DNA of 64,000 nucleotides from Candidatus Didemnitutus sp. (GCA_017991595.1 JAGOQJ010000001.1:854410-918409), one strand, 5' to 3'. Positions 1 to 8,663 are shown, counted from the stretch's first letter. Numbers and translations are program-made. The notes: a model not told the origin generated them from the sequence alone.

Positions 1-1191
1 GATCGCGGCGGGGCTGCAGTCGAGGATGGCTTGGAGACGTTCCTCGCTGGCTTGCAGGGCGAGCTCGGCCTCCCGGCGCCGGCGGTTGTCCTCCTGGAGT
101 TCGCGTTGGGCGTTCTCCAATTCGGCGGTGCGCAACGCGACTTGGTTCTCGATCTCCTGCGTGCGCCGGAGCATGCCGTTCAAGGCGAGGACGGCGATGG
201 CCGTGGTGAGCAGGCCGCCGAGGAAGAACAGCGAAGGCGTGAGCGTGCGCTGGCGCTCGCGCCAGGCGGGGTTCATCTGCACGAACATCTCCCAGCGGCG
301 GCCGCCGAGATGGAACACCTCGATGTAGGAAGGCAGGCTGGTATCGCGGGTCAGCGAGTGGCTCTCGGTGCGCCGGATCTCCCGGCCGCCGAGGTTGACG
401 TAGAGCAGGGCGGTGGCTGGGGCGGCATCGAGATCGGAGTAGCGGATGAGCAGCGCCTCGTCGGGGTGGGCGCGGTGCGGTTGCCCGAGCATCGTCTCGA
501 CGCGGAAGACGCCCTGCACGTAGCCACGCAGCGCGCCGTTGTCCTCGGGTGGCTCGGCGGCGAAAACCGGCAGGGCGAACACGACGCCGTGCTCGTCGTC
601 GGGCGAGGTGGCCTGAATGAGCTGGAATGGGTGCGTCACGACCAGCCGGCGCTCGCGGCGCGCGAGGGCGAGTTCGCTGCCGACCGGGGAGGAGGAATTG
701 TCGTAGCCGAGGGCGCGCTCGTTGCCGGCGAGCGGCGAAACGAGGCGGATCACGGTGTAGAACGGGCGCTCGGCGACGTGGGTCAGCGTGCCGTCGGGTG
801 CAAGTTCGGTGACCGTGAAGCCCTCGTATTCGGTGCGGGCCTGCGCCTCGAACTCCGCGCGCATCTCCGGCGTGACGTAGGCGACCCATTGCAGGGCCTG
901 CACGCCCGGGTGACGCTGGCGCAGGCTGGAAACCGCGCGCTCGAACTCCTGGCGCGTGACGTTGTTTGAGCTGACGAAAAGATTCTGCAGGCTGTGCACC
1001 ATCTCCTCGTAGAGGCGCACGCGCTCGCGCACGAAGCTGGCTTGGGATTCCGCCCGGCGCCGGAAGGTGGCGAGCAGACGCTCCTCCTCCGCATCCCAAA
1101 TCAGGAACCACGAAAAGGCCGTGAGCGCGAATCCGAGAAACGCGACCGCCGCGAGCAGGAGACGGCGATGAGCGAGGAAAGAGGCGGTCAT
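1..1191 (-). CDS. CHASE-domain membrane sensor protein, C-terminus cut by window edge
   Basis: The reading frame is open from the ATG at 1191 to the window edge (397 codons, no stop). The N-terminus is a hydrophobic anchor (about residues 10-31), followed by an extracytoplasmic region of about 280 residues with CHASE-like sequence (LRQRHPGVQALQWVAYVTP, then a VGSELALARR stretch and FALPVF). A second membrane segment lies at about 320-341. A charged coiled coil follows, and the visible sequence ends in a typical PAS start (ASEERLQAILDCSPAAI). CHASE domains sense small extracellular ligands. The missing output domain could be a histidine kinase, hybrid kinase or diguanylate cyclase, which cannot be told here. 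The gene lies 133 nt downstream of glyA on the same strand, with two hairpins in between. The frame stays open a little upstream of 1191, so a slightly longer N-terminus is possible. Confidence 0.85.
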   Translation of the reverse strand, partial: MTASFLAHRRLLLAAVAFLGFALTAFSWFLIWDAEEERLLATFRRRAESQASFVRERVRLYEEMVHSLQNLFVSSNNVTRQEFERAVSSLRQRHPGVQALQWVAYVTPEMRAEFEAQARTEYEGFTVTELAPDGTLTHVAERPFYTVIRLVSPLAGNERALGYDNSSSPVGSELALARRERRLVVTHPFQLIQATSPDDEHGVVFALPVFAAEPPEDNGALRGYVQGVFRVETMLGQPHRAHPDEALLIRYSDLDAAPATALLYVNLGGREIRRTESHSLTRDTSLPSYIEVFHLGGRRWEMFVQMNPAWRERQRTLTPSLFFLGGLLTTAIAVLALNGMLRRTQEIENQVALRTAELENAQRELQEDNRRRREAELALQASEERLQAILDCSPAAI

Positions 1192-1250
1192 TTCTTCGGC
1201 TTGAACGAAGCCACGATGACCGCTTGCCCGAGCGGTGGCCAGCCGGGAAA

Positions 1251-1284
1251 CGCCGAAATGAGCGCGGCGCGGCGCATTTCGGCG
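1251..1284 (-). terminator. hairpin between glyA and the CHASE sensor gene
   Basis: A perfect 10-bp inverted repeat (CGCCGAAATG / CATTTCGGCG) encloses a 14-nt GC-rich loop. On the minus strand it is followed by only three T residues, so a classical rho-independent terminator is uncertain. A second hairpin, ACCGCT / AGCGGT at 1219-1236, lies closer to the sensor start. Either could end glyA transcription or act in the sensor leader. Confidence 0.4.
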
Positions 1285-1324
1285 AGGGAAAGTCGGAATC
1301 CGTCCGGGCGCGCCCGGGGCGGAC

Positions 1325-2593
1325 TCAGGCCCGATAGGGCAGCGGGAAGCGGCCGGTGAGCGCCACGACCCGGGCCTTCACGTCGGCGATCGCAGCGGCC
1401 TCGCCCTCGGTGCCGATGGCGGTGAGCACGGTGTCGATCAACGTGGCGATCTCCTGCATCTCAGCCTCCTTGAATCCGCGCGTCGTCATGGCCGGCGAGC
1501 CGAGGCGGATGCCCGAGGCTTGGAACGGCGAGCGCGTCTCGAAGGGCACGGTGTTCTTGTTGCAGGTGATGTTGGCCTTATCGAGCGTCTCCTGCGCGAC
1601 CTTGCCGGTGAGATTCGGCAACTTGGCGCGGAGGTCGACGAGCATGAGGTGATTGTCGGTGCCGCCGGAGACGATCTTATACCCGCGGGCGACCATCGCG
1701 TCGGCGAGAGCGGCGGCGTTTTTCACGACCTGCTGCGAATAGGTTTTGAACTCAGGCTTCAGCGCCTCGCCGAAGCACACGGCCTTGGCGGCGATGACGT
1801 GCATGAGCGGGCCGCCCTGCGTGCCGGGGAACACGGCGGAGTCGATCGCCTTCGCGTGCGCCGCCTTGCAGAGAATGAGGCCGCCGCGCGGGCCGCGGAG
1901 GGTCTTGTGCGTCGTGGTGGTGACGAAATCGGCGTGCGGCACGGGCGAAGGATGCACGCCTGAGGCGACGAGGCCGGCGATGTGCGCGATGTCGGCGAAA
2001 AGATATGCGCCGACGCTGCGGGCGATCTCGCCCATCTTGGCGAAGTCGATGACACGCGAGTAGGCGGAGGCGCCGACGGTGATCATCTTGGGCTTCTCGC
2101 GCAGGGCAACGGCTGCGAGCTCGTCGTAGTCGATCAGGCCGTTGTCCTCGCGGACGCCGTATTGGCAGAAATTGTAGAGTTTGCCGGAGAAGTTGGCGGG
2201 GTTGCCGTGCGTGAGGTGGCCGCCGTGGCTGAGGTTCATGCCAAGGAGCTTGTCGCCCGGCTGGAGGACGGCGGCATAGACGGCGGTGTTGGCCTGTGCG
2301 CCGGAGTGCGGCTGGACGTTGGCGTGCTCGGCGCCGAAGAGCTGCTTCGCGCGCTCGATGGCAAGCGTCTCGACTTGGTCGACATACTCGCAGCCACCAT
2401 ACCAGCGCTTGGCCGGGTAGCCTTCCGCGTATTTGTTCGTCAGCACGCTGCCCTGCGCCTCGAGGACGGCCGGGTAGGTGAAATTTTCCGACGCGATCAG
2501 CTCGATGTGATGCTGCTGGCGGGCGAGCTCGCCGGCGATGGCGGCGTGCAGGGCGGGATCGGAGGAGGCGAGGGGAGCGGAGTTGAGCGACAT
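1325..2593 (-). CDS. glyA: serine hydroxymethyltransferase
   Basis: This PLP enzyme interconverts serine and glycine with tetrahydrofolate and supplies one-carbon units in the cytoplasm. Family motifs are clear: [13 protein letters not shown] near the N-terminus, [24 protein letters not shown], the PLP-lysine motif [14 protein letters not shown], and [17 protein letters not shown]. From the ATG at 2593 it is 422 residues, normal for the family. An in-frame ATG at 2656 would add 21 unconserved residues, but it overlaps the stop of the upstream phosphatase gene as ATGA, so coupled initiation there is possible. The leader before 2593 is C/A-rich with no Shine-Dalgarno sequence. Confidence 0.96.
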   Translation of the reverse strand: MSLNSAPLASSDPALHAAIAGELARQQHHIELIASENFTYPAVLEAQGSVLTNKYAEGYPAKRWYGGCEYVDQVETLAIERAKQLFGAEHANVQPHSGAQANTAVYAAVLQPGDKLLGMNLSHGGHLTHGNPANFSGKLYNFCQYGVREDNGLIDYDELAAVALREKPKMITVGASAYSRVIDFAKMGEIARSVGAYLFADIAHIAGLVASGVHPSPVPHADFVTTTTHKTLRGPRGGLILCKAAHAKAIDSAVFPGTQGGPLMHVIAAKAVCFGEALKPEFKTYSQQVVKNAAALADAMVARGYKIVSGGTDNHLMLVDLRAKLPNLTGKVAQETLDKANITCNKNTVPFETRSPFQASGIRLGSPAMTTRGFKEAEMQEIATLIDTVLTAIGTEGEAAAIADVKARVVALTGRFPLPYRA

Positions 2594-2652
2594 TGCGGAG
2601 ACGAGCTTGGGTGTTGGGAAAGGGATTTCCAGCGCCGTGCGCGGAATAAGCG

Positions 2653-3159
2653 TCATGCGGGCCGGGCCACGATGTCCTTCAGGTAGGCGAGCAGGCTGGG
2701 AATCGCCTCCACCATCTCGTCGCGGCTTTGTTCGTAGTGCTTGAGCGACCCGCCGAAGGGATCGGCGATCTCACGGTGGGCGCTGGCGGGCATGAAGTCG
2801 CGCACGAGATGGAGCCGGGGCGGCACGGGCGCGGCCTGCATCTCGATCAGGCGGATGTGCGAATGCGTCATGCAGAACACCGCGAGGGCGTCGTCGAGCA
2901 GCTTTTGCGTGAGCGGCTGGGCGCGGTGGCCGGAGATGTCGATGCCGACTTTCTTGAGCGCGGCGACGGAGTTCTCCGACACGCGCTCGCCCGGGCGGGC
3001 GGCCAGGCCGGCGGAGAGCACTTTCAGGCCCTGCAACGGCCCATTTTGCCCGGCCAGGGCGTGGGCGAGCAGGCCTTCGGCCATCGGGCTGCGGCAGATG
3101 TTCGCCGTGCAAACGAGAAGGATGTGGCCGGGCGCAGGCATCCAGAGAGCGGTAAGCAC
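2653..3159 (-). CDS. low-molecular-weight protein phosphatase (tyrosine/arginine phosphatase family)
   Basis: The 168-residue protein has the LMW-PTP P-loop near the N-terminus ([10 protein letters not shown]-x5-R-S) and the general-acid loop DPFGG about 110 residues later, followed by a typical C-terminal helix (HYEQSRDEM). Cys attacks the phosphoryl group and Asp is the acid. The overall look ([20 protein letters not shown]) recalls YwlE-type protein-arginine phosphatases. The residue after the P-loop Asn is Ile rather than the Thr associated with phosphoarginine specificity, which argues for phosphotyrosine. The stop overlaps a possible glyA ATG. Met7 (3141) is an alternative start. Confidence 0.9.
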   Translation of the reverse strand: MLTALWMPAPGHILLVCTANICRSPMAEGLLAHALAGQNGPLQGLKVLSAGLAARPGERVSENSVAALKKVGIDISGHRAQPLTQKLLDDALAVFCMTHSHIRLIEMQAAPVPPRLHLVRDFMPASAHREIADPFGGSLKHYEQSRDEMVEAIPSLLAYLKDIVARPA

Positions 3160-3217
3160 TCGGCGGCGCGCTGCAAGCCAAAGGGCGGCGCGGTGCGGCC
3201 GGCCGGGGCGCGCCGGC

Positions 3218-3859
3218 TCAGCGCCGCTTCAGGGCGAGCAGGGCGCGGTGCAGGTGCACGGCCCGTTGCAGCACGCGGTCCGTGAGCACGGGTGCGGCTT
3301 CAGTCGCCTTGGGCGCGGCGGGATCGGGCGCGGGCGGCGGGGCGGCGTTGGGGTTGCCGTTGCGGAATTCCTTCACCAGCGCGGCTTCGTCGAAACGCTC
3401 CTTCTCGAACTTTCCCGACAGCAGCGTGGCGAGTGGAATCTCCGGCGAAAGCGCATCGTAGGCGCGGCGGTCCGTCTCTGCTGTCTGCGCCACCACCACG
3501 CCGGGCGCGGGCATGGAGCCCGCGACACCGAGTGTCACGGCGCCTTCGGGCAGCCGTTCCAGGATCTCGGCGAACGCGGCGGGCGTCTGCGGGCTGAGCA
3601 GGACAAAAAAGGGCACCCTGGCGGCGCGGGCGCTCAGCAACGCGCGCAGTCCCTCGGCCGCGGCGGGATCGGCGGCGGTGGTGTAGCGCAGGTCGAGCAC
3701 GAGCGGCTGGCTCGCGCGTGCCGCGAGCGCGGCATCGCCGAGGTCGGACGCCTGCGCGATGCGGGCGTAAGCGAGGTTCGAGCCGAGCTCAGCGAGTTCG
3801 AACCCGAGCGCGGAAACCGCCAGGCAGCAGAAAACGATGATGGCGCGGAGGGCGTTCAT
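3218..3859 (-). CDS. exported protein of unknown function downstream of purD
   Basis: The 213-residue protein starts with an apparent signal peptide or anchor (MNALRAIIVFCCLAVSALGF), so it is probably periplasmic. The middle is an alpha/beta-like region (PLVLDLRYTT, VPFFVLLSP). A Pro/Ala-rich linker (NPNAAPPPAPDPAAPKA) precedes a short basic C-terminal helix (LHRALLALKRR). I do not recognise a family. The ATG at 3859 overlaps the purD stop by 4 nt (ATGA), so it is very likely translated with purD. The start is chosen on that overlap and the signal peptide; upstream sequence in this frame is only the out-of-frame reading of purD. Confidence 0.7.
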   Translation of the reverse strand: MNALRAIIVFCCLAVSALGFELAELGSNLAYARIAQASDLGDAALAARASQPLVLDLRYTTAADPAAAEGLRALLSARAARVPFFVLLSPQTPAAFAEILERLPEGAVTLGVAGSMPAPGVVVAQTAETDRRAYDALSPEIPLATLLSGKFEKERFDEAALVKEFRNGNPNAAPPPAPDPAAPKATEAAPVLTDRVLQRAVHLHRALLALKRR

Positions 3860-5142
3860 GCGCGGCGGAGTTGGCGCGCCCCGATGTCGCGGCGGAAGTA
3901 TTTCGAGGTGCACTGGAGCGCGTCGCACGCGGCGTAGGCGCGGTCGGCGGCTTCGCGCAGCGTGGGCGCGAGGGCCGTCACGCCGAGCACGCGGCCGCCA
4001 TTCGTCACGATCTGGCCGGCAGCGTTGCGCGCCGTGCCGGCGTGGTAGATGAACGTTTGCGGCGGCAGCGCGGCAGGGAAGGTGATGACGTCGCCCTTCG
4101 GGAATTTCTCCGGGTAGCCGCGCGCGGCGACCACGACGCACATCGCGGCCTCCGGCCGCACGTCGAGGCGGAAGCCCGCGAGGGTGCCTTGGGCGGCGCG
4201 CCAGAGCAGCTCGAGCACGTCGCTGCGCAGGCGCGGCAGCACGACTTGCGTCTCGGGGTCGCCGAAGCGCGTGTTGTATTCGAGCACGCTCGGACCGGAA
4301 GGCGTGAGCATGATGCCGATGAAAAGCGTGCCGCGGAAATCGATGCCTTCGCTTGCGATGGCGTCGACGGAGGGTTTGACGATCTCGCGGTCGATGCGCG
4401 CGAGCAGTTCCGGCGTCACGACCTCAGCGGGCGAGTAGGTGCCCATGCCGCCGGTGTTGGGGCCGGTGTCGCCGTCGCCGATGCGCTTGTGATCCTGCGA
4501 GACGGGCAGGATGACGTAGTCGCGGCCGGAGACGACGACGAGCAGCGAGGTCTCGTCGCCGAACATGCAATCCTCGACGAGGATCTGGCTACCGGCCGAA
4601 CCAAATTTGTTGCCCGCGAGCATGTCGTGCACGGCGGCTTCGGCTTCGGCGAGCGTTTGGGCGACGACGACGCCTTTGCCGGCGGCGAGGCCGTCGGCCT
4701 TGATGACGATCGGCGCTCCGCGGTGGTGGATGTAGTCGAGGGCAGGCGCGACCTCGGTGAAGATGCCCGCGGCGGCGGTCGGGATGTTATACTTCAGCAG
4801 GATCTGCTTGGTGAAAACCTTGGAGGCTTCGAGGCGGGCGCCGTCGGCCTTCGGGCCGTAGGTGGGGATGCCGACCTTTTGCAGCGCGTCGACGAGGCCG
4901 AGCGAAAGCGGCACCTCGGGACCCACGACGACGAACTGCACCTGCTCGCGCTGCGCGAGCGCCACGAGACCGGCGATGTCATCGGCGGCGACCGGGAAGC
5001 ACGGCACGTCGAGGGCGATCCCCGCGTTGCCCGGCGCGCAAACCACGCGCGGTTGCGCGGGCGAGGCGAGCAGCGAGCGGACGAGCGTATGCTCGCGCCC
5101 GCCGGAACCGACGACGAGGACGGAGGACGGCAAGGAAGACAT
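3856..5142 (-). CDS. purD: phosphoribosylamine--glycine ligase
   Basis: This ATP-grasp enzyme makes glycinamide ribonucleotide in step 2 of purine synthesis. The protein has the N-terminal nucleotide-binding start VLVVGSGGREHTL, the motif FVVVGPEVPLSLG, the ATP-grasp lysine region IVIKADGLAAGKGVVVA, GDTGPNTGGMGTYSP, and EYNTRFGDPETQV at the metal site. It is 428 residues from the ATG at 5142, which is normal. The frame continues 21 codons further upstream through a GG-heptad repeat array that is unlikely to be coding. The leader directly before the ATG is C-rich (CCCATCACCCCTGACC) and lacks a Shine-Dalgarno. It is followed by an overlapping exported-protein gene. Confidence 0.96.
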   Translation of the reverse strand: MSSLPSSVLVVGSGGREHTLVRSLLASPAQPRVVCAPGNAGIALDVPCFPVAADDIAGLVALAQREQVQFVVVGPEVPLSLGLVDALQKVGIPTYGPKADGARLEASKVFTKQILLKYNIPTAAAGIFTEVAPALDYIHHRGAPIVIKADGLAAGKGVVVAQTLAEAEAAVHDMLAGNKFGSAGSQILVEDCMFGDETSLLVVVSGRDYVILPVSQDHKRIGDGDTGPNTGGMGTYSPAEVVTPELLARIDREIVKPSVDAIASEGIDFRGTLFIGIMLTPSGPSVLEYNTRFGDPETQVVLPRLRSDVLELLWRAAQGTLAGFRLDVRPEAAMCVVVAARGYPEKFPKGDVITFPAALPPQTFIYHAGTARNAAGQIVTNGGRVLGVTALAPTLREAADRAYAACDALQCTSKYFRRDIGARQLRRA

Positions 5143-5236
5143 GGTCAGGGGTGATGGGTTAGGGGTGATCGGTCGGCGGAGGAAGGGTTTTTTGTCCAAA
5201 CCCACACCTATGACCTATTGCCGATGACCCATCGCC
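5143..5236. repeat. inward-facing heptad repeat pair without an ORF (possible miniature element)
   Basis: On the plus strand successive 7-mers starting with GG run from 5143 to 5177 (for example GGTCAGG at 5143, GGTGATC at 5164), with weaker units to 5191. On the minus strand five 7-mers starting with GG run from 5236 back to 5202 (for example GGCGATG at 5230-5236, GGTCATA at 5209-5215). The two arrays face each other around a short centre. The topology and GGC/GGT heptads match those bounding the four-helix-bundle gene at 23 kb; GGCGATG is shared exactly. The array forms the purD leader. Confidence 0.65.
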
Positions 5237-5244
5237 CGGTGGCT

Positions 5245-7155
5245 TCAGAGCACTTGCAGCGTCTTGCGGTAGAATTTGACGACGTCGTCGGGGTTCTCGG
5301 TGAAGAGCACGTAATCCTTCATCCAGGCGGGGGCGCGTTTCTCGGCGATCATGAGGTCGAGCTGGCGCTTGAGGTCGTGCCAGAAGCCGGAGCCGTAGAA
5401 GACGTAGGGCGTGCGCGGGCGGATGCCGAGTTTGAGGTTGCAGAGCTCGATGCCGATCTCCTCGAGCGTGCCGACGCCGCCGACGTTGAAGATGCAGAAA
5501 TCGGCGACTTCGAACCATTTTTGCCGGAAGTGGCGCGAGGTTTCCTGGAAGGTGTTGAAGAAATCGACGCCGAGCTCGGGCGGCTGCGCCTCGAGTTCGA
5601 GGAAGCAGGCGCCGGTGAGCGCGCCCTTGGAGCGGGCGGTCTCGGTGGCGAGGCGCATGACGCCGCCGCCGCCGCCGGTGAGGACGCCGATGTTGGGGCC
5701 GACGAAGGCGCTGAGCTGCTCGACGAGCGAGGAGATGCGGCTGGTATCGTCGGTGTTGAGGCTCACGGCGGAGCCGTAGAAGGCGAGGATGGGGCTCTCC
5801 TGGAATTTCTTCGCCATCTCCTCGCGCACGAAGAAGCCGTGACCCTTCTTGTAAGTGTGGAGGTAGAGGTCCTTGGTCTGGTCGTCGTGCCAATAGACGG
5901 GGATGCCAAGGGAGTTGAAGGTGTCGAGGCGCGCGTGGGCGTTGGAGGAGAGGAAGTAGCCGTGCGTGCGCGAAGCCTTGCGAAAGATGATGCGACGGAG
6001 CTTCAGGTCGCCGAGGCGGGTGATGAGCTCCATGTGCTCGAGCAGGTCGGGGAAGTAGTCGGCGACGAGCGTGTCGGCGTCGGCGGGGGCGCTGTCGAGG
6101 GCTTCGACGAGGGTCTGCGCGCCGAGTGGGCAGGCGCCGCCCTCGGCGAGTTTTTTCAACTCTTCCTCGTTGGCGCGGATGAGGACGGAGCGGTTTTCGA
6201 TCGTGGCGCTCTGGCCGCGGACGGTGATCTTGGTCTTGGGGCGGGCACCGCTGGAGGCGACGGCGGGATACTCGTCGAGGCACTTGTAGAGGCTCTGCGA
6301 GGTGGCGAGCAGGCGGGCGCGGCGCTTGGAGAGGGATTTGAAATCCGGGTCCTCGAGCGGCGGGCTGCGGAAGACCTCGACGGAGACCATCGGGTTCATG
6401 ACCGGTTGGTCGCCCTTGTTGTAGATCTCCAGCATGACGTTCGTGCCGAAGGTCTTCACCGGATCGAGGAGCACGGCGCTGGTATGGAGGCCGAAGTTGC
6501 CCTCGCCAGGGCTGAGCACGACGAAGTGCTCCTTCAGATACATGGAGCAGCTGGTGAGGATGCCGGCGTGGGGCGGGATGGTGAGCGGGGACGCGTCGTG
6601 CCGGATCTGGACCTTGTCGAGGAGACCGCGTCCGGCGTAACCGCTGACGATGTGCTCGAAGTTGAGGCGCTGGAGGCGGGGGTTGAGCGTGTAGTTGACG
6701 GCGTGGGGCGTGAAGAAGACGCGGCCCTGCGAGTCGATGGAGGTGGTGTTGGGGAGCTTGAGGACGTTCTGTTGGACGGCCTGCCAGATCTCGGTGGAGG
6801 AGAGCTTCGCGCTGGCGGGGGCGTAGAAAAGCCGGCCGGCGGGCACGCCGGGACGGAGCAGTTTTTTCCAGTAAGGGGCGTTGGGGAAGCTGGGATCGTA
6901 GAGGGAGCTCTCGACTTCGAGCAGCAGGCGATTGCCGTCGAGCGTCACCGGGCCGCGGGCGATCATCTCGATGCCGATGCGGGCGAGCGAGCTGCGCTCG
7001 GTGAACTTCAGGTGGGGCAGGTGGGCCTTGAGAAAGTCCATCTCGGCCGGATGGCGGGGCCAGAACACGAGCGTGAGGGCCACGGCTTCGCCGGTCTTGG
7101 CCTTGACCGTGAGGATCTGGCCGTCGGTGCTGTGCCAGAATTGGTTTTCGTTCAT
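5245..7155 (-). CDS. LOG-family (lysine decarboxylase-like) protein with a long N-terminal domain
   Basis: The C-terminal about 180 residues are a LOG Rossmann domain: ILAFYGSAVS, VLTGGGGGVMRLATE (about 491-505) and VGGVGTLEEIG (about 559-568, the PGGxGTxxE motif with Val for Pro). LOG proteins release the base from nucleoside 5'-monophosphates, either for cytokinin activation or nucleotide recycling as in PpnN. At 636 residues it is longer than LOG (about 200) and PpnN (about 450). The first about 450 residues are soluble, with no family I recognise. Start at 7155 (MNENQFWH) gives a leader of C-rich sequence; the 13 codons upstream look non-coding. The activity of the N-terminal part is unknown. 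Confidence 0.8.
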   Translation of the reverse strand: MNENQFWHSTDGQILTVKAKTGEAVALTLVFWPRHPAEMDFLKAHLPHLKFTERSSLARIGIEMIARGPVTLDGNRLLLEVESSLYDPSFPNAPYWKKLLRPGVPAGRLFYAPASAKLSSTEIWQAVQQNVLKLPNTTSIDSQGRVFFTPHAVNYTLNPRLQRLNFEHIVSGYAGRGLLDKVQIRHDASPLTIPPHAGILTSCSMYLKEHFVVLSPGEGNFGLHTSAVLLDPVKTFGTNVMLEIYNKGDQPVMNPMVSVEVFRSPPLEDPDFKSLSKRRARLLATSQSLYKCLDEYPAVASSGARPKTKITVRGQSATIENRSVLIRANEEELKKLAEGGACPLGAQTLVEALDSAPADADTLVADYFPDLLEHMELITRLGDLKLRRIIFRKASRTHGYFLSSNAHARLDTFNSLGIPVYWHDDQTKDLYLHTYKKGHGFFVREEMAKKFQESPILAFYGSAVSLNTDDTSRISSLVEQLSAFVGPNIGVLTGGGGGVMRLATETARSKGALTGACFLELEAQPPELGVDFFNTFQETSRHFRQKWFEVADFCIFNVGGVGTLEEIGIELCNLKLGIRPRTPYVFYGSGFWHDLKRQLDLMIAEKRAPAWMKDYVLFTENPDDVVKFYRKTLQVL

Positions 7156-7341
7156 GGGATTGGGGAGCGTGAGGTGGGGGTGGGGGCCTGACAAGCCGGA
7201 TGCGCCGCGGTTCCGGCCCGGTGGAGCAGGCGCGACGGGCCGCCTAAGGGATTGATTTTTGCCCGGCCGGTCCGCAACTTCCCGCTTTTAACGGTCCAAA
7301 CATGCCCGGCCCGTTATCCCCTCAGGGCACGTATCAACCTC

Positions 7342-8202
7342 ATGAAATTCACTCCCTCGCTTAGCGCAACCGCCCTCGGCCTTGCGTTGCTCGTGTCGGT
7401 TTCCGCCCAGTCGTCGGACCCGATCAAATTCGAACTTCCGCAAATCGGCAGTTCCCCCGCGACCGCTCCGGCCACGACGGCGCCGGCCGCCGGCCAGCCC
7501 GCCGCCACTCCGGCCGCTCCGGCCATCAAGTATACGGAAGCGCAGATGATGGAGGTTTACGGCTTCATGCTGGGCGACCGTCTCAACCTGCGCCCGCTCG
7601 AGTTCACCCAGGCTCAGGTCGAGTCCATCGGGCGCGGTCTGATCATGGCCGTCAACGGCCAGCAGCCCAACTACGATGCGCAGCAGATCATGCCGCAGCT
7701 GCAGGAGCTCATCCAAAAGAAGCAGCAGGCGTTCCTCTTGAAGGTCCGCAACCACAACCTCTCCGAGACCGCCAAGTTCTTCACCGCGCTCAAGGAGAAC
7801 ACCGCCGTCAAGGAACTCGAGGGCAGCAACGGTCTGCGCTATGAAGTTCTCAAGGCTGGCACCGGCGCCGTGCCGAAGGCCGGCCAAGTCGTGACCATGC
7901 ACTTCACCGGCGGCTTCATCAACGGTCAGGTGTTCGAGTCGACGCTCCGCGCTCCCGAAGGCAAGACGCCCGAGCCGGTCGACGTGCTCATCCAGCAGGG
8001 TGCGCTGATCGACGGCATGGCCACCGCGCTCCTCAAGATGCCGGTCGGCTCGAAGTGGCGCATCTACATCCCGCCGCACCTCGCCTACGGCGACGACGGC
8101 ATGGCCCAGATCGGCATCCCGCCCGCTGCGACCCTCATCTTCGAGATCGAGACCTTCGGCGTGAAGGACGCCCCGAAGGAAGCCACCGAGGCCAAGAAGT
8201 AA
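7342..8202 (+). CDS. exported FKBP-type peptidyl-prolyl isomerase
   Basis: The 286-residue protein has a signal peptide (MKFTPSLSATALGLALLVSVSAQS), an Ala/Pro/Thr linker, a helical FKBP N-terminal dimerisation-type domain (about 85-160, YGFMLGDRLNLRPLEF) and a C-terminal FKBP fold (about 165-275: GLRYEVLKAGTG, VTMHFTGGFING, YIPPHLAYGDDG, ATLIFEIETF). It resembles the Mip/FkpA class that catalyses proline isomerisation and assists folding in the periplasm. The ATG at 7342 is chosen because the signal peptide begins there; 30 in-frame codons upstream are unconserved. A strong terminator follows. It is divergent from the LOG gene. Confidence 0.93.
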   Translation: MKFTPSLSATALGLALLVSVSAQSSDPIKFELPQIGSSPATAPATTAPAAGQPAATPAAPAIKYTEAQMMEVYGFMLGDRLNLRPLEFTQAQVESIGRGLIMAVNGQQPNYDAQQIMPQLQELIQKKQQAFLLKVRNHNLSETAKFFTALKENTAVKELEGSNGLRYEVLKAGTGAVPKAGQVVTMHFTGGFINGQVFESTLRAPEGKTPEPVDVLIQQGALIDGMATALLKMPVGSKWRIYIPPHLAYGDDGMAQIGIPPAATLIFEIETFGVKDAPKEATEAKK

Positions 8203-8230
8203 GCGGCCCCGCGATCCTCTTTCAAAAACG

Positions 8231-8260
8231 AACGCCCTCCCGCACGGGAGGGCGTTTTTT
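8231..8260 (+). terminator. rho-independent terminator after the FKBP gene
   Basis: A 9-bp GC-rich stem (CGCCCTCCC / GGGAGGGCG) with a GCAC tetraloop is followed by six T residues at 8255-8260. An A-rich flank on the left (CAAAAACG) means it may also work for the convergent minus-strand gene ending at 8298. Confidence 0.92.
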
Positions 8261-8297
8261 CATGCGCAGGCGTCCGCCGCCGGCCCCACGGCTCAAC

Positions 8298-8663
8298 TCA
8301 ACGGAGCGCCGGCACGAGGTGTCGCAACGCGCCCGCCACATCGCCTTGGCCGGTGCGGGCCAGGTCGTCGGCGGTGATGACCGTGACCGGATGCATGCCG
8401 TCCGTGACGAGGCCGACGCGTGTCACCTTCTGCGGGATGCGCGAGCCCGTCAGCACCACGCGTTCGTCCTTCTTCGGCTTTTCCGCCTTGGGCTTTTTCT
8501 CGCACTTGCACTGGCCGGCTTCGCATTTGCAGCCGTCCTTGCATGCTTCACAGGTCGGGGCGGCGTCCTTTTTTTCAGGCGCCTGCGGCTTGGAGTCCGC
8601 GAAAACCGCCGGAGCCAGCACGAGCGCGGCCGCGGCGAACAAGGCAGTGAGTTTCGCTTTCAT
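8298..8663 (-). CDS. exported Cys-rich mini-protein with a TonB-plug-like C-terminus
   Basis: This 121-residue protein has three parts. Residues 1-22 are a signal peptide (ALVLAPAVFA). Residues 38-54 hold six cysteines (C-x2-C-x3-C-x-C-x4-C-x-C) in a lysine-rich setting, which looks like a metal-binding or disulphide cluster. The last about 55 residues (VVLTGSRIPQ, then HPVTVITADDLARTGQGD) closely resemble the first part of a TonB-receptor plug domain, but no barrel follows. The ATG overlaps the threonine aldolase stop as ATGA, so it is probably co-translated. Function is unknown. It could be a degenerate receptor remnant or a stand-alone periplasmic factor. Confidence 0.75.
   Translation of the reverse strand: MKAKLTALFAAAALVLAPAVFADSKPQAPEKKDAAPTCEACKDGCKCEAGQCKCEKKPKAEKPKKDERVVLTGSRIPQKVTRVGLVTDGMHPVTVITADDLARTGQGDVAGALRHLVPALR

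Noticed and set aside
5218-7191. A 657-codon open frame opposite the LOG-family gene
   Set aside because: The minus strand carries the LOG motifs; the plus-strand reading is an Asp/Glu/Val-rich shadow.
7156-7192. G-rich stretch upstream of the LOG gene as another heptad array
   Set aside because: Some 7-nt spacing of G runs is visible, but there is no inward-facing partner array and the units are irregular.
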